Origin: JAKLDO01 sp035354435
GTDB taxonomy: Bacteria; UBP6; UBA1177
DNA length: 14,509 bases
Assembly (NCBI GenBank): GCA_035354435.1
Contig: DAOQAY010000069.1
Span: 1 to 14,509 of the forward strand
Direction: 5' to 3'
In this document: positions 1-8,294 of the stretch, piece after piece
How the letters are laid out: each line of letters begins with the position of its first letter
Position numbering within the stretch: position 1 is the stretch's first letter
Notes under the pieces: generated by a model
Told to the model about the DNA's origin: nothing
The model's input: the letters and a program-made list of their open reading frames with translations, nothing else
Database searches by the model: none
Position numbers and translations under genes: made by a program

Positions 1-240
1 TTCAGCGCAGTCGAATTTTTCAACAGATATTCAAATAACATCAGACATTTCCACCTCCACGACAATGATGGAACAGAAGATTCCCATCTCGCCCCGGGAA
101 ACGGAAATATCGATTTCACGCAAGTACTCGACATCATTAATAAAAGCACCGCAAATACCGCAATATTCGAGCTTGAGATAGACAGATTCGAAAAATCAAT
201 ATACAATATCAGGAATTTATTTTTGGGAGATAGATCATGA
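1..240 (+). CDS. C-terminal end of a sugar-phosphate isomerase/epimerase-like TIM-barrel protein (5' partial)
   Basis: An open frame runs from the first base of the window to TGA at 238-240 and gives 79 residues. The piece has the look of the last strands of the xylose-isomerase-like TIM barrel (AP endonuclease family 2). It contains HFHLHDND, then a D-S-H pair, then APGNGNIDF, then IFELE. In this family such His, Asp and Glu residues bind a divalent metal or the sugar, and the GxGxIDF segment leads into the last helices. The missing upstream part would hold the rest of the barrel. The stop overlaps the start of the next gene by ATGA, so the two are probably co-translated. The substrate cannot be told from the fragment. 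Family call fairly sure, exact function unknown. Confidence 0.7.
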   Translation, partial: FSAVEFFNRYSNNIRHFHLHDNDGTEDSHLAPGNGNIDFTQVLDIINKSTANTAIFELEIDRFEKSIYNIRNLFLGDRS

Positions 241-836
241 AGTGTCTTTTTGTTTTAATTGCTGTAGCAGTTCTTTTATTTTCCTGCGATAAGGAAGCTG
301 AAAATGTGTATTCTCTTGAATTAATTGACGGAAGTCCTGTTGTCACCGGGTCTGAGAACGGGCTTATGTGGTATATGGACGATCCGGAAAATGCGAACAC
401 GAAGCTAAATCTGCTGACTTATGCAAAAGCTGAGGAACTGTGTGCCGATATGGATTATGCAGGTTTCACCGACTGGAGACTGCCGACAATAGACGAGTTG
501 AGAGGTCTGGTTACAGGTTTCGGCGACATTGAAACAGGCGGAAAATGCAAAGTTACATCAAAATGTCTTGCAATGAGTTGTCTTTATCAGGGTCAGAAGA
601 GTGAAAGCGACTATCCGTGTGCCAATGAAGAGGTAGAACTGCTTCAAGGTCCGGGACCGGAAGGCTGTTACTTTGACGAAGTGTGGAGAACATATTGCGG
701 AAAATACTGGTCATCATCTAAACTTAAAGGTGTAGTTGATGAAATGGCATTTCAGCTTGATTTTTCAGATCCTGCGATACTTTACGCTATTTCCGGAGGA
801 TCTACAAATGTTGGATTTGCGAGGTGCGTGAGATGA
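237..836 (+). CDS. DUF1566-domain lipoprotein, Cys-rich
   Basis: A 199-residue secreted lipoprotein. A short hydrophobic signal ends in the lipobox LFSC, with the lipidated Cys at residue 17 followed by Asp. The rest matches the DUF1566 (Lcl C-terminal-like) fold: GLMW at 42-45, DWRLPTIDEL from 79, YWSSS at 157-161 and a final GFARCVR. This domain is common in surface proteins and its biochemical role is not established. The mature chain has eight more Cys residues, an even number that fits disulfides outside the cytoplasm. The start overlaps the upstream stop (ATGA at 237-240) and the stop overlaps the next start (ATGA at 833-836), so three genes form a tight operon. Pairing with a gingipain-like lipoprotein suggests a surface role, which is inference. 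Confidence 0.85.
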   Translation: MKCLFVLIAVAVLLFSCDKEAENVYSLELIDGSPVVTGSENGLMWYMDDPENANTKLNLLTYAKAEELCADMDYAGFTDWRLPTIDELRGLVTGFGDIETGGKCKVTSKCLAMSCLYQGQKSESDYPCANEEVELLQGPGPEGCYFDEVWRTYCGKYWSSSKLKGVVDEMAFQLDFSDPAILYAISGGSTNVGFARCVR

Positions 837-2569
837 AAAATTATTTGAAAACTGTTGCCTTTATCACATTGTTCATTTTTGTTTCATGTTCGGATGATAA
901 CACGGAACCTACTGAAAACGCTGATGATTTAACAGATGCCGCAGTTGATGAAAATCAGGAGAAGAATGATGAAAACACCGACGCTGCTGAAAACGAAGCT
1001 GACATTCTCGCTTCTGATATTGATACAAATGATGATATAAATGATGATGATACCGCAGAATCATCCGGTTTTGCTACTCCTGATCCTGCTTTTAGCGGCA
1101 ATCCGCTGGCAGTTATTGTAACCAGAGCGGAGTATTCCGACCTTTATAATGAAATTGCAGGTTTCCACACAGTCACAGGAATATACACAAAAGTCGTAAC
1201 TATTGAATCTATCTGCGCAATTGGAACATGCAACGATGCCGATCCGAAAAATGACACGGCAAAGGCGATAAAGAAATTCATCTCTTCAATTGCAGGACTT
1301 AAATATCTGGTTCTTGGCGGAGATATTGAAGTAGTTCCTTCAAGAAAAGTGCATGACAAATATTCAAATATAATGGCAGGAACATTCGAAGATGATTTTT
1401 ACACCGATTTTTATTATGCGGATCTGAGCGAATGGGATTCAAACGGTAACGGAATTTATGCGGAAGATACCGATACTCCTGATTATTCTGCTGAAATCGC
1501 TGTCGGAAGAATTCCTTCATCCAATACTGAAGAGATCACCAGATATTTCGGCAAAATAATTGCTCACATGACCCGTTACAATACCATGCATGTCAAAACT
1601 TCACTTCTTATTGCAAATGTCGCCACGAACTTCAGCGGTGTTGACATAAATGCCGGATATTACTTTGAAACTGAAGGGCGCACAACTGACATAATCCCGT
1701 TCGATTTTTCAAAGAAGAAACTTTATGCTTCGACGATTCCTTCTCCTGCCTCAGATGCAATAGCTCTGGATAATGCAAAACAGGAAGCCGCAATGACGGA
1801 AGGTGTGAATATAATCGTCCATAACGGTCACGGATATCCTTCGCTTCTTTCCTGTGAACAGGCGAACGACGACAACGATTTCACAGGTCAGATGGCGTAT
1901 AACCTTCAGAATTCGACATATCCGATATTTCTCAGCTGTGCATGTCAGGCGGGACAGTTTGAAGCACCGTTCACCTATAATTCACATGTTTTCAAAGACG
2001 ATTCGGCAGGTGAAATGCTTGTGAATGCACCGCTCGGCGGAGCTGTGGCATATCTCGGCAACACGATAACAGGTCTTGGTATTGCCGGCGGAAGTCAGTT
2101 TATAGATGAAATGCTCCGTTCTATATTTTTCTCACCAACTTCAATACTTGGCGACAGCTATCTTTCTGCCCATTCTGCATTAAAACAGTCTGATACTTTT
2201 CAGGCTCCGGTTCCACTTGTTCCGGCAGTTCCTGTTGTTGATGAAGACAGCTGGAGATGGACAAAAAAATCAGTCGTACTTATCGGCACACCGCTTCTGA
2301 CAGTGTGGCGAGATGCTTTCCCGCAGGTAAATGCCGATATCACAGTCACCAGTGAAAAAATTACAGGCGGATATAAAGTTTCCTTTACCGTTCCTTACGA
2401 GCTTGACGGATTCAACCTTAAAATAATGGCCGGCGAAAGCGTTTTCACCTTTAATGCAATTGCCTCCGGTGAATATTCAATAAATATCGAAGGCGAATTC
2501 AGTTATGTCCTTTTCGGCGGACAAAAAAAAGGTTCACAATTTTTCTTTAAAAAGGCTGATATTCTCTGA
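833..2569 (+). CDS. Peptidase C25 (gingipain)-like lipoprotein
   Basis: A 578-residue protein. ATG 833 was chosen over GTG 824 because GAGG at 821-824 sits 8 nt before it and it makes an ATGA overlap with the previous gene. The signal ends in FVSC, so Cys19 is the likely lipid anchor. Residues 20 to about 80 are a low-complexity linker rich in Asp, Asn and Glu. The catalytic region spans about 90-480: VIVTRAEY near 94, LGGDIEVVPSR around D164, AVGRIPSS, VHNGHG (H330, H333), SCACQAG (C369, C371), then GGAVAYLGNT. In family C25 a His-Cys pair does the catalysis. By comparison with the gingipain ACVNG motif, H333 and C371 are the best candidates. Residues from about 500 form a small beta-rich C-terminal domain. 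No gingipain-like propeptide is seen before the catalytic part. Target and cleavage specificity are unknown. Confidence 0.82.
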   Translation: MKNYLKTVAFITLFIFVSCSDDNTEPTENADDLTDAAVDENQEKNDENTDAAENEADILASDIDTNDDINDDDTAESSGFATPDPAFSGNPLAVIVTRAEYSDLYNEIAGFHTVTGIYTKVVTIESICAIGTCNDADPKNDTAKAIKKFISSIAGLKYLVLGGDIEVVPSRKVHDKYSNIMAGTFEDDFYTDFYYADLSEWDSNGNGIYAEDTDTPDYSAEIAVGRIPSSNTEEITRYFGKIIAHMTRYNTMHVKTSLLIANVATNFSGVDINAGYYFETEGRTTDIIPFDFSKKKLYASTIPSPASDAIALDNAKQEAAMTEGVNIIVHNGHGYPSLLSCEQANDDNDFTGQMAYNLQNSTYPIFLSCACQAGQFEAPFTYNSHVFKDDSAGEMLVNAPLGGAVAYLGNTITGLGIAGGSQFIDEMLRSIFFSPTSILGDSYLSAHSALKQSDTFQAPVPLVPAVPVVDEDSWRWTKKSVVLIGTPLLTVWRDAFPQVNADITVTSEKITGGYKVSFTVPYELDGFNLKIMAGESVFTFNAIASGEYSINIEGEFSYVLFGGQKKGSQFFFKKADIL

Positions 2570-2571
2570 TA

Positions 2572-2600
2572 TTGACACATTCCGTTTAATCTGATACCTT
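2572..2600 (+). promoter_or_regulatory. Predicted sigma70-type promoter for the tandem secreted-protein pair
   Basis: A perfect -35 TTGACA (2572-2577) is followed after 17 nt by TACCTT (2595-2600). The -10 is poor alone but has the extended-10 TG at 2592-2593. Transcription would start near 2607 and leave a leader of about 23 nt before the ATG at 2630. It lies in the 60-nt gap after the C25-like gene, so the next two genes can be expressed separately. No terminator hairpin is visible in the gap. Confidence 0.5.
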
Positions 2601-2629
2601 CTATAACAAATTACTGTGGATGTACAGAA

Positions 2630-3610
2630 ATGAAGAGGATTTTTGTAATAATTGTTTTTTTATTCTACTTTCCGTCAATATATGCTCAGGATCAAGAAAC
2701 TGCCGTTTCAGGAAATAATGATAAAAAAGTAGAAACTTACAGTGACCTGATAGAAAACATTTGGGAATTCATAATTAAAGCACTGATTAATGATAGCATT
2801 AGTCTTGATCAAAAAATGGAAATGCTTCGTGAATTCATTGAAAAATATCCAGATGACAACCCTTACATTGATGACGCTGAAAACTTTTTTGTGATGACAT
2901 ATAAAGCTTCTATTAGTAAAAATAATATCTCAGAGTTAAAGGAACTTCAGGCGAAAATAGCAACAGAGCAGGACATTATTGAATACAAATGGCAGCAAAT
3001 ACTCAAGATGCTTAAAATAAAAGAAATAGATAAAAACAGGAAAGTGTCTGAGATAAAAGAATTTATTGAAAACCATCCTAACGGGAATTCCCATCTGGAA
3101 GAGGCTGCGATACTTCTTTCCGGAATCTCCGAAACAAACACAGAATTTTTTTCAATTGATGTAAAGCTTAGAAATGTTCCTGAGTGGTTTTCTTTAAGTT
3201 TTGCCGCAGGGAACTATGGTTTCGGAGGAAATCTGACCTTTGTTACATTGCGCTGGAACAATGTTTACTGGGAAATTTTGCGATTGCAGGCAATGGGATC
3301 AACAGAAAAAGTTTCAGCAAATTTTAAAACTATGATAGGCTATCCTTTTTTCCTGACCTGCGATTACCGGCATGAAATCAGGTTTGCAACTGGAATATCA
3401 GGAGGATTCAACACCTCATGGCATGGAGAAGAGGATTTTGATTTCGGCTTTTCATCGTATCTCCATATTCCTGTGGAAATTTCCTATGTCTATCATATAA
3501 AAAGATTTTTTGCATTTCAGATCGGTTTTTCGCTGGATCTGCCTGTTTTTTTTGATAGCGAAGGAGAATATATTCCTGTAATTTCAGGATTTACAGGATT
3601 CAGATTCTAA
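2630..3610 (+). CDS. Secreted protein with helical repeats and a barrel-like C-terminal half (paralogue 1)
   Basis: A 326-residue protein of a family I do not recognise. It begins with a type I signal peptide, probably cut after Ala19 (SIYA-Q). Residues about 30-175 are charged and helical, with two copies of a motif reading EFIE(K/N)xPxxN followed by an acidic helix: EFIEKYPDDNPY from 68 and EFIENHPNGNSH from 144. This resembles TPR-like units. From about 183 the chain changes to alternating aromatic beta-strands (WFSLSFAAGNYGFGGNL, RWNNVYWEILRL, RHEIRFATGISGG, FAFQIGFSLDLPVFF) and ends in FRF. A terminal Phe and such strands are typical of outer-membrane barrels, so an outer-membrane or periplasmic site is likely but inferred. 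The next gene is a clear paralogue. The ribosome site is weak. Confidence 0.75.
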   Translation: MKRIFVIIVFLFYFPSIYAQDQETAVSGNNDKKVETYSDLIENIWEFIIKALINDSISLDQKMEMLREFIEKYPDDNPYIDDAENFFVMTYKASISKNNISELKELQAKIATEQDIIEYKWQQILKMLKIKEIDKNRKVSEIKEFIENHPNGNSHLEEAAILLSGISETNTEFFSIDVKLRNVPEWFSLSFAAGNYGFGGNLTFVTLRWNNVYWEILRLQAMGSTEKVSANFKTMIGYPFFLTCDYRHEIRFATGISGGFNTSWHGEEDFDFGFSSYLHIPVEISYVYHIKRFFAFQIGFSLDLPVFFDSEGEYIPVISGFTGFRF

Positions 3611-3626
3611 GACCGAAGGAGCGTGT

Positions 3627-4391
3627 ATGATGAAATTGCTAATTGTTTTATCATTGTTTTTTACAGTTGTTTCACTAACTGCTGAAAATCAGACTGCAAA
3701 CGGTAAAGAATCGGAAAGCATTGTCTCAGAAACTGAAACAGAAGATGATCTGATCAGAAACATCTGGAATCTGATCGAAAAACAACTTGAAGTTACTGAT
3801 GTCAGTTTTGAAAGAAAAAAGTCATTGTTACAGGAATTCATTGAAAAAACACCTGCCGGCAACAGTTATCGAAAAAAGGCGGAGAATTTTGTTTTTGAAA
3901 TGAAAGATTCAGAAAAAAGATTGAAACAGCTTGTAAATTCAAAATATTATAGAACAGACACAGAATGGTTGTCTTTGAAATTCATCGGAGGCAACTATGG
4001 TTTAGGCGTGGATTTCTCATTTTTCACATTCAGATGGGAAAAAATCTATTGGGAAATGATAAGGTGCAGCATTATGAACAGGGAGTTTGAATCCGACACT
4101 CAACATTATTTTTTAAAGACGATGTTCGGAATTCCTTTTTTCACAGGATTTGCAAGCCGCCATGAAATAAGGATTTCAACTGGAATATCAGGTGGTGTAA
4201 GTAACTATAAATCAGAGGAGAATTTTCTTTCTTTTATTAACATTCCATTTGAACTTTCATACACATTCCATATTACACATTTTTTTTCATTTCAGATTGG
4301 TACTTTGATCGAGCTCCCTGTGTTTTTCGATTCATACAGCAACACATATTATGTTCCGGTCATATCAGGTTTTACAGGATTCAGAATATAA
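3627..4391 (+). CDS. Secreted protein, shorter paralogue of the preceding gene (paralogue 2)
   Basis: A 254-residue secreted protein, 16 nt after the preceding gene and clearly its tandem duplicate. AAGGAG at 3616-3621 serves either ATG 3627 or ATG 3630, so the start may be one codon later. The signal peptide is probably cut after Ala19 (LTA-E). There is one copy of the helical motif (EFIEKTPAGNSY from about 70) where the neighbour has two. From W114 the beta-rich half follows the neighbour strand by strand: LSLKFIGGNYGLG, FRWEKIYWEMIR, SRHEIRISTGISGG, FQIGTLIELPVFFDS, VPVISGFTGFR. It ends in Ile rather than Phe. The conserved C-terminal halves and shortened N-terminal part suggest duplication followed by loss or gain of a repeat. 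Function unknown. Confidence 0.75.
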   Translation: MMKLLIVLSLFFTVVSLTAENQTANGKESESIVSETETEDDLIRNIWNLIEKQLEVTDVSFERKKSLLQEFIEKTPAGNSYRKKAENFVFEMKDSEKRLKQLVNSKYYRTDTEWLSLKFIGGNYGLGVDFSFFTFRWEKIYWEMIRCSIMNREFESDTQHYFLKTMFGIPFFTGFASRHEIRISTGISGGVSNYKSEENFLSFINIPFELSYTFHITHFFSFQIGTLIELPVFFDSYSNTYYVPVISGFTGFRI

Positions 4392-4414
4392 TCCTAAAAT
4401 ATTGGATTAAAAAA

Positions 4415-4443
4415 TTGAATATCTGACAGCTTTTAATTAGTAT
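4415..4443 (+). promoter_or_regulatory. Weak candidate promoter for the purLQ operon
   Basis: TTGAAT (4415-4420) and TAGTAT (4438-4443) are 17 nt apart, each matching the sigma70 consensus at 4 of 6 positions. They lie in the 97-nt gap before purL, leaving a leader of about 40 nt. I see no purine riboswitch in the gap. The short inverted repeat AATCC/GGATT (4390-4408) is followed by A, not T, so it does not look like a terminator for the upstream gene. Confidence 0.3.
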
Positions 4444-4477
4444 CACTCACCTTGTGTTTTAAGTTTTGAGTTGTATC

Positions 4478-4484
4478 AGGAGGA
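4478..4484 (+). promoter_or_regulatory. Strong ribosome binding site deciding the purL start
   Basis: AGGAGGA, a near-perfect anti-16S match, lies 4-5 nt before ATG 4489. It rules out TTG 4471, which lies upstream of this site. Confidence 0.8.
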
Positions 4485-4488
4485 AGCA

Positions 4489-7488
4489 ATGGTCTTCAGA
4501 GTAGAAGTAGGGTTGAGGAAGGACATCAAGGATCCGGAAGGTTTGACATATCTCAGGCGTATCCGCAATGATCTCGGAATAGATTCAGTGACCGATGTAA
4601 GGGTTCTGAAAGTATATCTGATCGATACTGTGATACAAGATCCGGCGCAGATATCGGCATTTGCAGGTGAAGTGCTGGCAGATCCTGTTATTGAAGTTTT
4701 TGAAACAGGCGAAGTGCTTGCCGACAACTATAATTCTGACTGGGTGATAGAAACTGGATTTCTTCCCGGAGTAACCGATAATGAAGGAAAGACGGCACTG
4801 TGGGGAATGAAGACATTTTTCGGCGGGATAGACGCATCCGATATGATCTTTTCAGGAAGAAAATATCTGATTTCCGGAACTCTCGACAAAGCGACTGCTG
4901 AAACTGTGGCATCAAAACTGCTCGCCAATCCGCTGATCCAGAGATATTCAGTGATCTCGACAAAAGAATGGGCACAGGGAAAAAAGAACGGAAATAATGT
5001 GCCGAGAGTAAAAGGAACTTCGATTCCGGTTGTTGAAACAGTGTCTCTTGATGTCAGCGATGCAGAACTTGTTGAAATATCCAGATCCAAGGTTCTTGCT
5101 CTGAGTCTTGAAGAAATGAAAGCTGTAAGAGATTACTTCAGAAAAAAAGAAGTGCTTGAATTCAGAAAAGAACTCGGATTTCCAAAGAAAGCTACGGACT
5201 GTGAGATCGAAGTGATAGCACAGACCTGGAGCGAGCACTGCAAGCACAAGATATTTGCAGCAGATATAAAATATTCTGACAAACTGACTGGAAAAGATCT
5301 CCAGATAAAATCTCTTTACAAATCATATATCAAAAAAGTGACATACGAACTGAAAGAGAGCAAACCGTGGATAAAATCGGTGTTTGACGACAATGCAGGT
5401 ATTATCCAGATAGATGACGACACACTTTTTGCGATGAAAGTGGAAACTCACAATTCGCCCAGCGCACTTGATCCTTACGGCGGTGCACTTACCGGAATCG
5501 TCGGTGTGAACAGAGACATAATCGGTTGCGGAATGGGTGCCAAACCTATTTTGAACACAGATGTATTCTGTTTTGCAAGTCCTTATTACAAAGGGGCGCT
5601 TCCCGGTGCAAACCTTATGCACCCGGCAAGAATATTCAGAGGAGTTCACAGAGGAGTTAAAGACGGCGGCAACGAAAGCGGAATACCGGTAGTGAACGGT
5701 TCAATATATTTTGATAATAGATTCATCGGAAAACCGCTTGTATTCTGCGGAACTGGCGGTCTGATGCCGGCAGAACTTGCAGGTAAACCGGCATTTGAGA
5801 AATCTGCGCTCGTTGGTGATCTTATAGTCATGTCTGGCGGCAGAGTAGGTAAGGACGGAATACACGGAGCGACATTCAGCAGTGAAGAGCTTCACGAAGG
5901 AAGTCCTGTCACCGCAGTCCAGATCGGCGATGCGATCGTCCAGAAAAGAATGCTCGATTTTGTAATTGAAGCAAGAGATAAAGGTCTTTACAATGCAATC
6001 ACAGATAACGGTGCGGGCGGACTTAGCTCAAGTGTCGGAGAAATGGCCCGTGACACTGGCGGAGCAGTGATAAATCTTGAAAAAGTTCCTTTGAAATATC
6101 AGGGACTTCAGCCATGGGAGATATATATTTCCGAAGCTCAGGAAAGAATGACGATTTCTGTTCCTGAAGAGAAACTTGCAGAACTTCAGAAAGTTGCAGA
6201 TATACATGAAGTTGAAATAACAGTTGTCGGAAAATTCACCGATACAGGGTATCTCGAAATTTATTACAACGATCTTAAAGCGGCACTGATTGAAATGGAA
6301 TTTCTCCATGATGGAAATCCGAGATATTCGCTGATGGCGGAATGGAATTCTGTCGAAAAAGAGTCAGAACCTCTTGCTGATTATGAAAACCTCAATTCAA
6401 TAATGCTTGATATGATGGCTCGACTGAACATCTCATCAAAAGAGAACTGGGTGAGACAGTATGACCATGAAGTTCAGGGTAGAAGCGCAGGCAAACCGTT
6501 CGTAGGAGTTGAGAATGACGGACCGGCCGATGCCGGAGTGCTCAGAATATCTCCTTTTAAAAAGAACGCTATCGTTGTTTCTCACGGGATAAAACCTTCG
6601 TTCAGCGATATAGACTGTTACTGGATGACAGCATCTGTAATTGATGAGGCTGTCAGAAACGCTGTTGCAACAGGCGCTGATCCTGATTTTATGAGCGGAC
6701 TTGATAATTTCTGCTGGCCTGATCCTGTTTATGACGAAGAGAGAAACCCTGATGGAAAGCATAAGCTTGCACAGCTTGTCAGGTCGAATATGGCACTGTA
6801 TGATTTCTGCAAACAATATCAGATCCCTCTGATCAGCGGAAAGGACAGCATGAAAAATGATTACGGCTCAGGAAAAAATAAGATATCGATTCCGCCGACA
6901 CTGCTATTCACACTTATCTCGAAAATGGATGATGTCGAAAAAATGGTGACGATGGATTTCAAAAAAGAAGGAGACCGCATATTCCTTCTCGGTGAAACAA
7001 AGAATGAACTAGCCGGTAGTGAATATTTCATCTATCACGGAAGACCCAGAGAAGGATTTGTTCCGAAAGTTGATGCAGGAAAGTTCATGAAAAGCTATTA
7101 TTCATTGAAAAAGGCTATTGACGCAGGGCTTGTAAGAAGTGCTCACGACCTTTCTGACGGCGGACTTGCCGTTGCATTATCTGAATCAGCATTTGCCGGA
7201 ATGCTCGGTGCCAAGATTGACCTGAGAAAAATTGCAAGAGGAATGGAAGTAGTCAGGAATGATACTGCTCTTTTCAGTGAGTCGAATGGAAGAATACTGG
7301 TATCGGTTTCTCCTGAAAATGCTGAACAGTTCAAAAAGACCATGTCAGAATGCACAATTTCTGAAATAGGAGAAGTCACTCCCAGCGGATTTGTCAAAAT
7401 AACAGGACTTGACGGTTCAACGGTGGTAAATCTGAATATCAGCGACCTTAAAAAAAGCTGGAAAGGTCTCATGACCTATATGAATTGA
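4489..7488 (+). CDS. purL: Phosphoribosylformylglycinamidine synthase, PurL with two fused PurS-like domains
   Basis: A 999-residue synthetase chain of FGAM synthase, which turns FGAR, ATP and glutamine-derived ammonia into FGAM in step 4 of purine synthesis. Residues 1 to about 165 look like two PurS units in a row: FRVEVGLRKDIKDPEG with DPEG at 15-18, and VIETGFLPGVTDNEG with DNEG at 97-100, 82 residues apart. The catalytic body follows, with TWSEHCKH (246-253), the ATP-site motif KVETHNSP (317-324), GGRVGKDGIHGAT (around 450-462) and NGAGGLSSSVGEMA in the first half. GKDSMKND (784-791) and AHDLSDGGLAVALSES (from 885) belong to the second half. No glutaminase domain is present; the next gene, purQ, supplies it. 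The length lies between small PurL (about 730) and the single-chain enzyme (about 1300). Confidence 0.96.
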   Translation: MVFRVEVGLRKDIKDPEGLTYLRRIRNDLGIDSVTDVRVLKVYLIDTVIQDPAQISAFAGEVLADPVIEVFETGEVLADNYNSDWVIETGFLPGVTDNEGKTALWGMKTFFGGIDASDMIFSGRKYLISGTLDKATAETVASKLLANPLIQRYSVISTKEWAQGKKNGNNVPRVKGTSIPVVETVSLDVSDAELVEISRSKVLALSLEEMKAVRDYFRKKEVLEFRKELGFPKKATDCEIEVIAQTWSEHCKHKIFAADIKYSDKLTGKDLQIKSLYKSYIKKVTYELKESKPWIKSVFDDNAGIIQIDDDTLFAMKVETHNSPSALDPYGGALTGIVGVNRDIIGCGMGAKPILNTDVFCFASPYYKGALPGANLMHPARIFRGVHRGVKDGGNESGIPVVNGSIYFDNRFIGKPLVFCGTGGLMPAELAGKPAFEKSALVGDLIVMSGGRVGKDGIHGATFSSEELHEGSPVTAVQIGDAIVQKRMLDFVIEARDKGLYNAITDNGAGGLSSSVGEMARDTGGAVINLEKVPLKYQGLQPWEIYISEAQERMTISVPEEKLAELQKVADIHEVEITVVGKFTDTGYLEIYYNDLKAALIEMEFLHDGNPRYSLMAEWNSVEKESEPLADYENLNSIMLDMMARLNISSKENWVRQYDHEVQGRSAGKPFVGVENDGPADAGVLRISPFKKNAIVVSHGIKPSFSDIDCYWMTASVIDEAVRNAVATGADPDFMSGLDNFCWPDPVYDEERNPDGKHKLAQLVRSNMALYDFCKQYQIPLISGKDSMKNDYGSGKNKISIPPTLLFTLISKMDDVEKMVTMDFKKEGDRIFLLGETKNELAGSEYFIYHGRPREGFVPKVDAGKFMKSYYSLKKAIDAGLVRSAHDLSDGGLAVALSESAFAGMLGAKIDLRKIARGMEVVRNDTALFSESNGRILVSVSPENAEQFKKTMSECTISEIGEVTPSGFVKITGLDGSTVVNLNISDLKKSWKGLMTYMN

Positions 7489-7496
7489 GGTGTAAC

Positions 7497-8294
7497 ATGA
7501 ATAAAGTGAGCGTGCTTATACTTACCGGATACGGAATTAATTGTGATGTCGAGACTGGATGGGCTTTTACAATGGCCGGAGCGCACAAAGTCGAAAGAGT
7601 CCACATCAACAGAATAATAAACGGTGAAGTTAATACTGAAGATTTCCAGATAATGGTCTTTCCCGGCGGATTTTCTTTCGGTGACCATATTGCTTCGGGC
7701 AGAGTTCTCGGATTGAAGATCAAAAAGGAGATGGGTGAAAAGGTCAGAAAGTTTGTGACTGACGGAAAACTGGTGCTCGGAATATGCAACGGATTTCAGA
7801 CACTTGTCAAAATGGGAATACTCCCTGGGAACAAAGAAACAGTGTTCGGAAAGCAGGTTGCAACGCTGACTCATAACGATTCAGCAAAATATGAAGACAG
7901 ATGGGTCAGAATAAAAGTTAATTCTGAAAATATTTCTCCTTTTCTCAAAGGTATTGATGCGTTCGATGTTGCAGTAAGGCATGGTGAAGGTAAGTTCATG
8001 GCGCAGAAAAATCATCTCAGGGATATAAAGAACAAAGAGCTTATCGCCTTTCAATATGTTGACAAGAACGGTGAACCGGCAAGAAATTATCCTGAAAATC
8101 CCAACGGTTCTGAACTTTCCATTGCCGGAATTACCAATGAAACCGGAACAGTGCTCGGTTTGATGCCCCATCCTGAAGTGTTTATTAACAGAACTCAGCA
8201 TCCACACTGGACAAGAAATGAGAACATTGCACAAACCGGAGAGGGACTTAAACTGTTTGTCAATGCCGTACAATATGTTCTAAGAGAGTTATGA
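7497..8294 (+). CDS. purQ: Phosphoribosylformylglycinamidine synthase glutaminase subunit PurQ
   Basis: A 265-residue class I glutamine amidotransferase that releases ammonia from glutamine for PurL. The nucleophile is C97 in GICNGFQ, and H225 with E227 in MPHPEVF complete the Cys-His-Glu triad. The N-terminal VLILTGYGINCDVET and PGGFSFGDHIASG segments are typical. It is longer than common stand-alone PurQ (about 225-230 residues). The late NRTQHPHWTRN stretch resembles the C-terminal domain of single-chain FGAM synthase, which fits its unusual PurL partner. GAGG at 7487-7490 lies 6 nt before ATG 7497 and overlaps the purL stop, so the pair is translationally linked. An upstream TTG at 7485 is less likely as the start. 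The stop overlaps the next small ORF by ATGA. Confidence 0.96.
   Translation: MNKVSVLILTGYGINCDVETGWAFTMAGAHKVERVHINRIINGEVNTEDFQIMVFPGGFSFGDHIASGRVLGLKIKKEMGEKVRKFVTDGKLVLGICNGFQTLVKMGILPGNKETVFGKQVATLTHNDSAKYEDRWVRIKVNSENISPFLKGIDAFDVAVRHGEGKFMAQKNHLRDIKNKELIAFQYVDKNGEPARNYPENPNGSELSIAGITNETGTVLGLMPHPEVFINRTQHPHWTRNENIAQTGEGLKLFVNAVQYVLREL

Noticed and set aside
823..832. Repeated 10-mer GGTGCGTGAG at two gene junctions (also 11881-11890)
   Set aside because: Two copies of a 10-mer in a window this size are expected by chance, and both include ordinary GAG ribosome-site bases.
4390..4408. Inverted repeat AATCC/GGATT as a terminator
   Set aside because: The stem is only 5 bp of mostly A-T and is followed by A residues, not a T run.
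4392..4488. Purine riboswitch or PurR-type operator before purL
   Set aside because: The 97-nt gap is AT-rich, with none of the conserved purine-aptamer blocks and no palindrome of note.
6436..6816. Long - strand ORF inside purL (126 residues) and similar antisense ORFs
   Set aside because: They lie opposite strongly recognised PurL, PurQ and RCK coding sequence and show no family motifs; they are shadows of the real frames.
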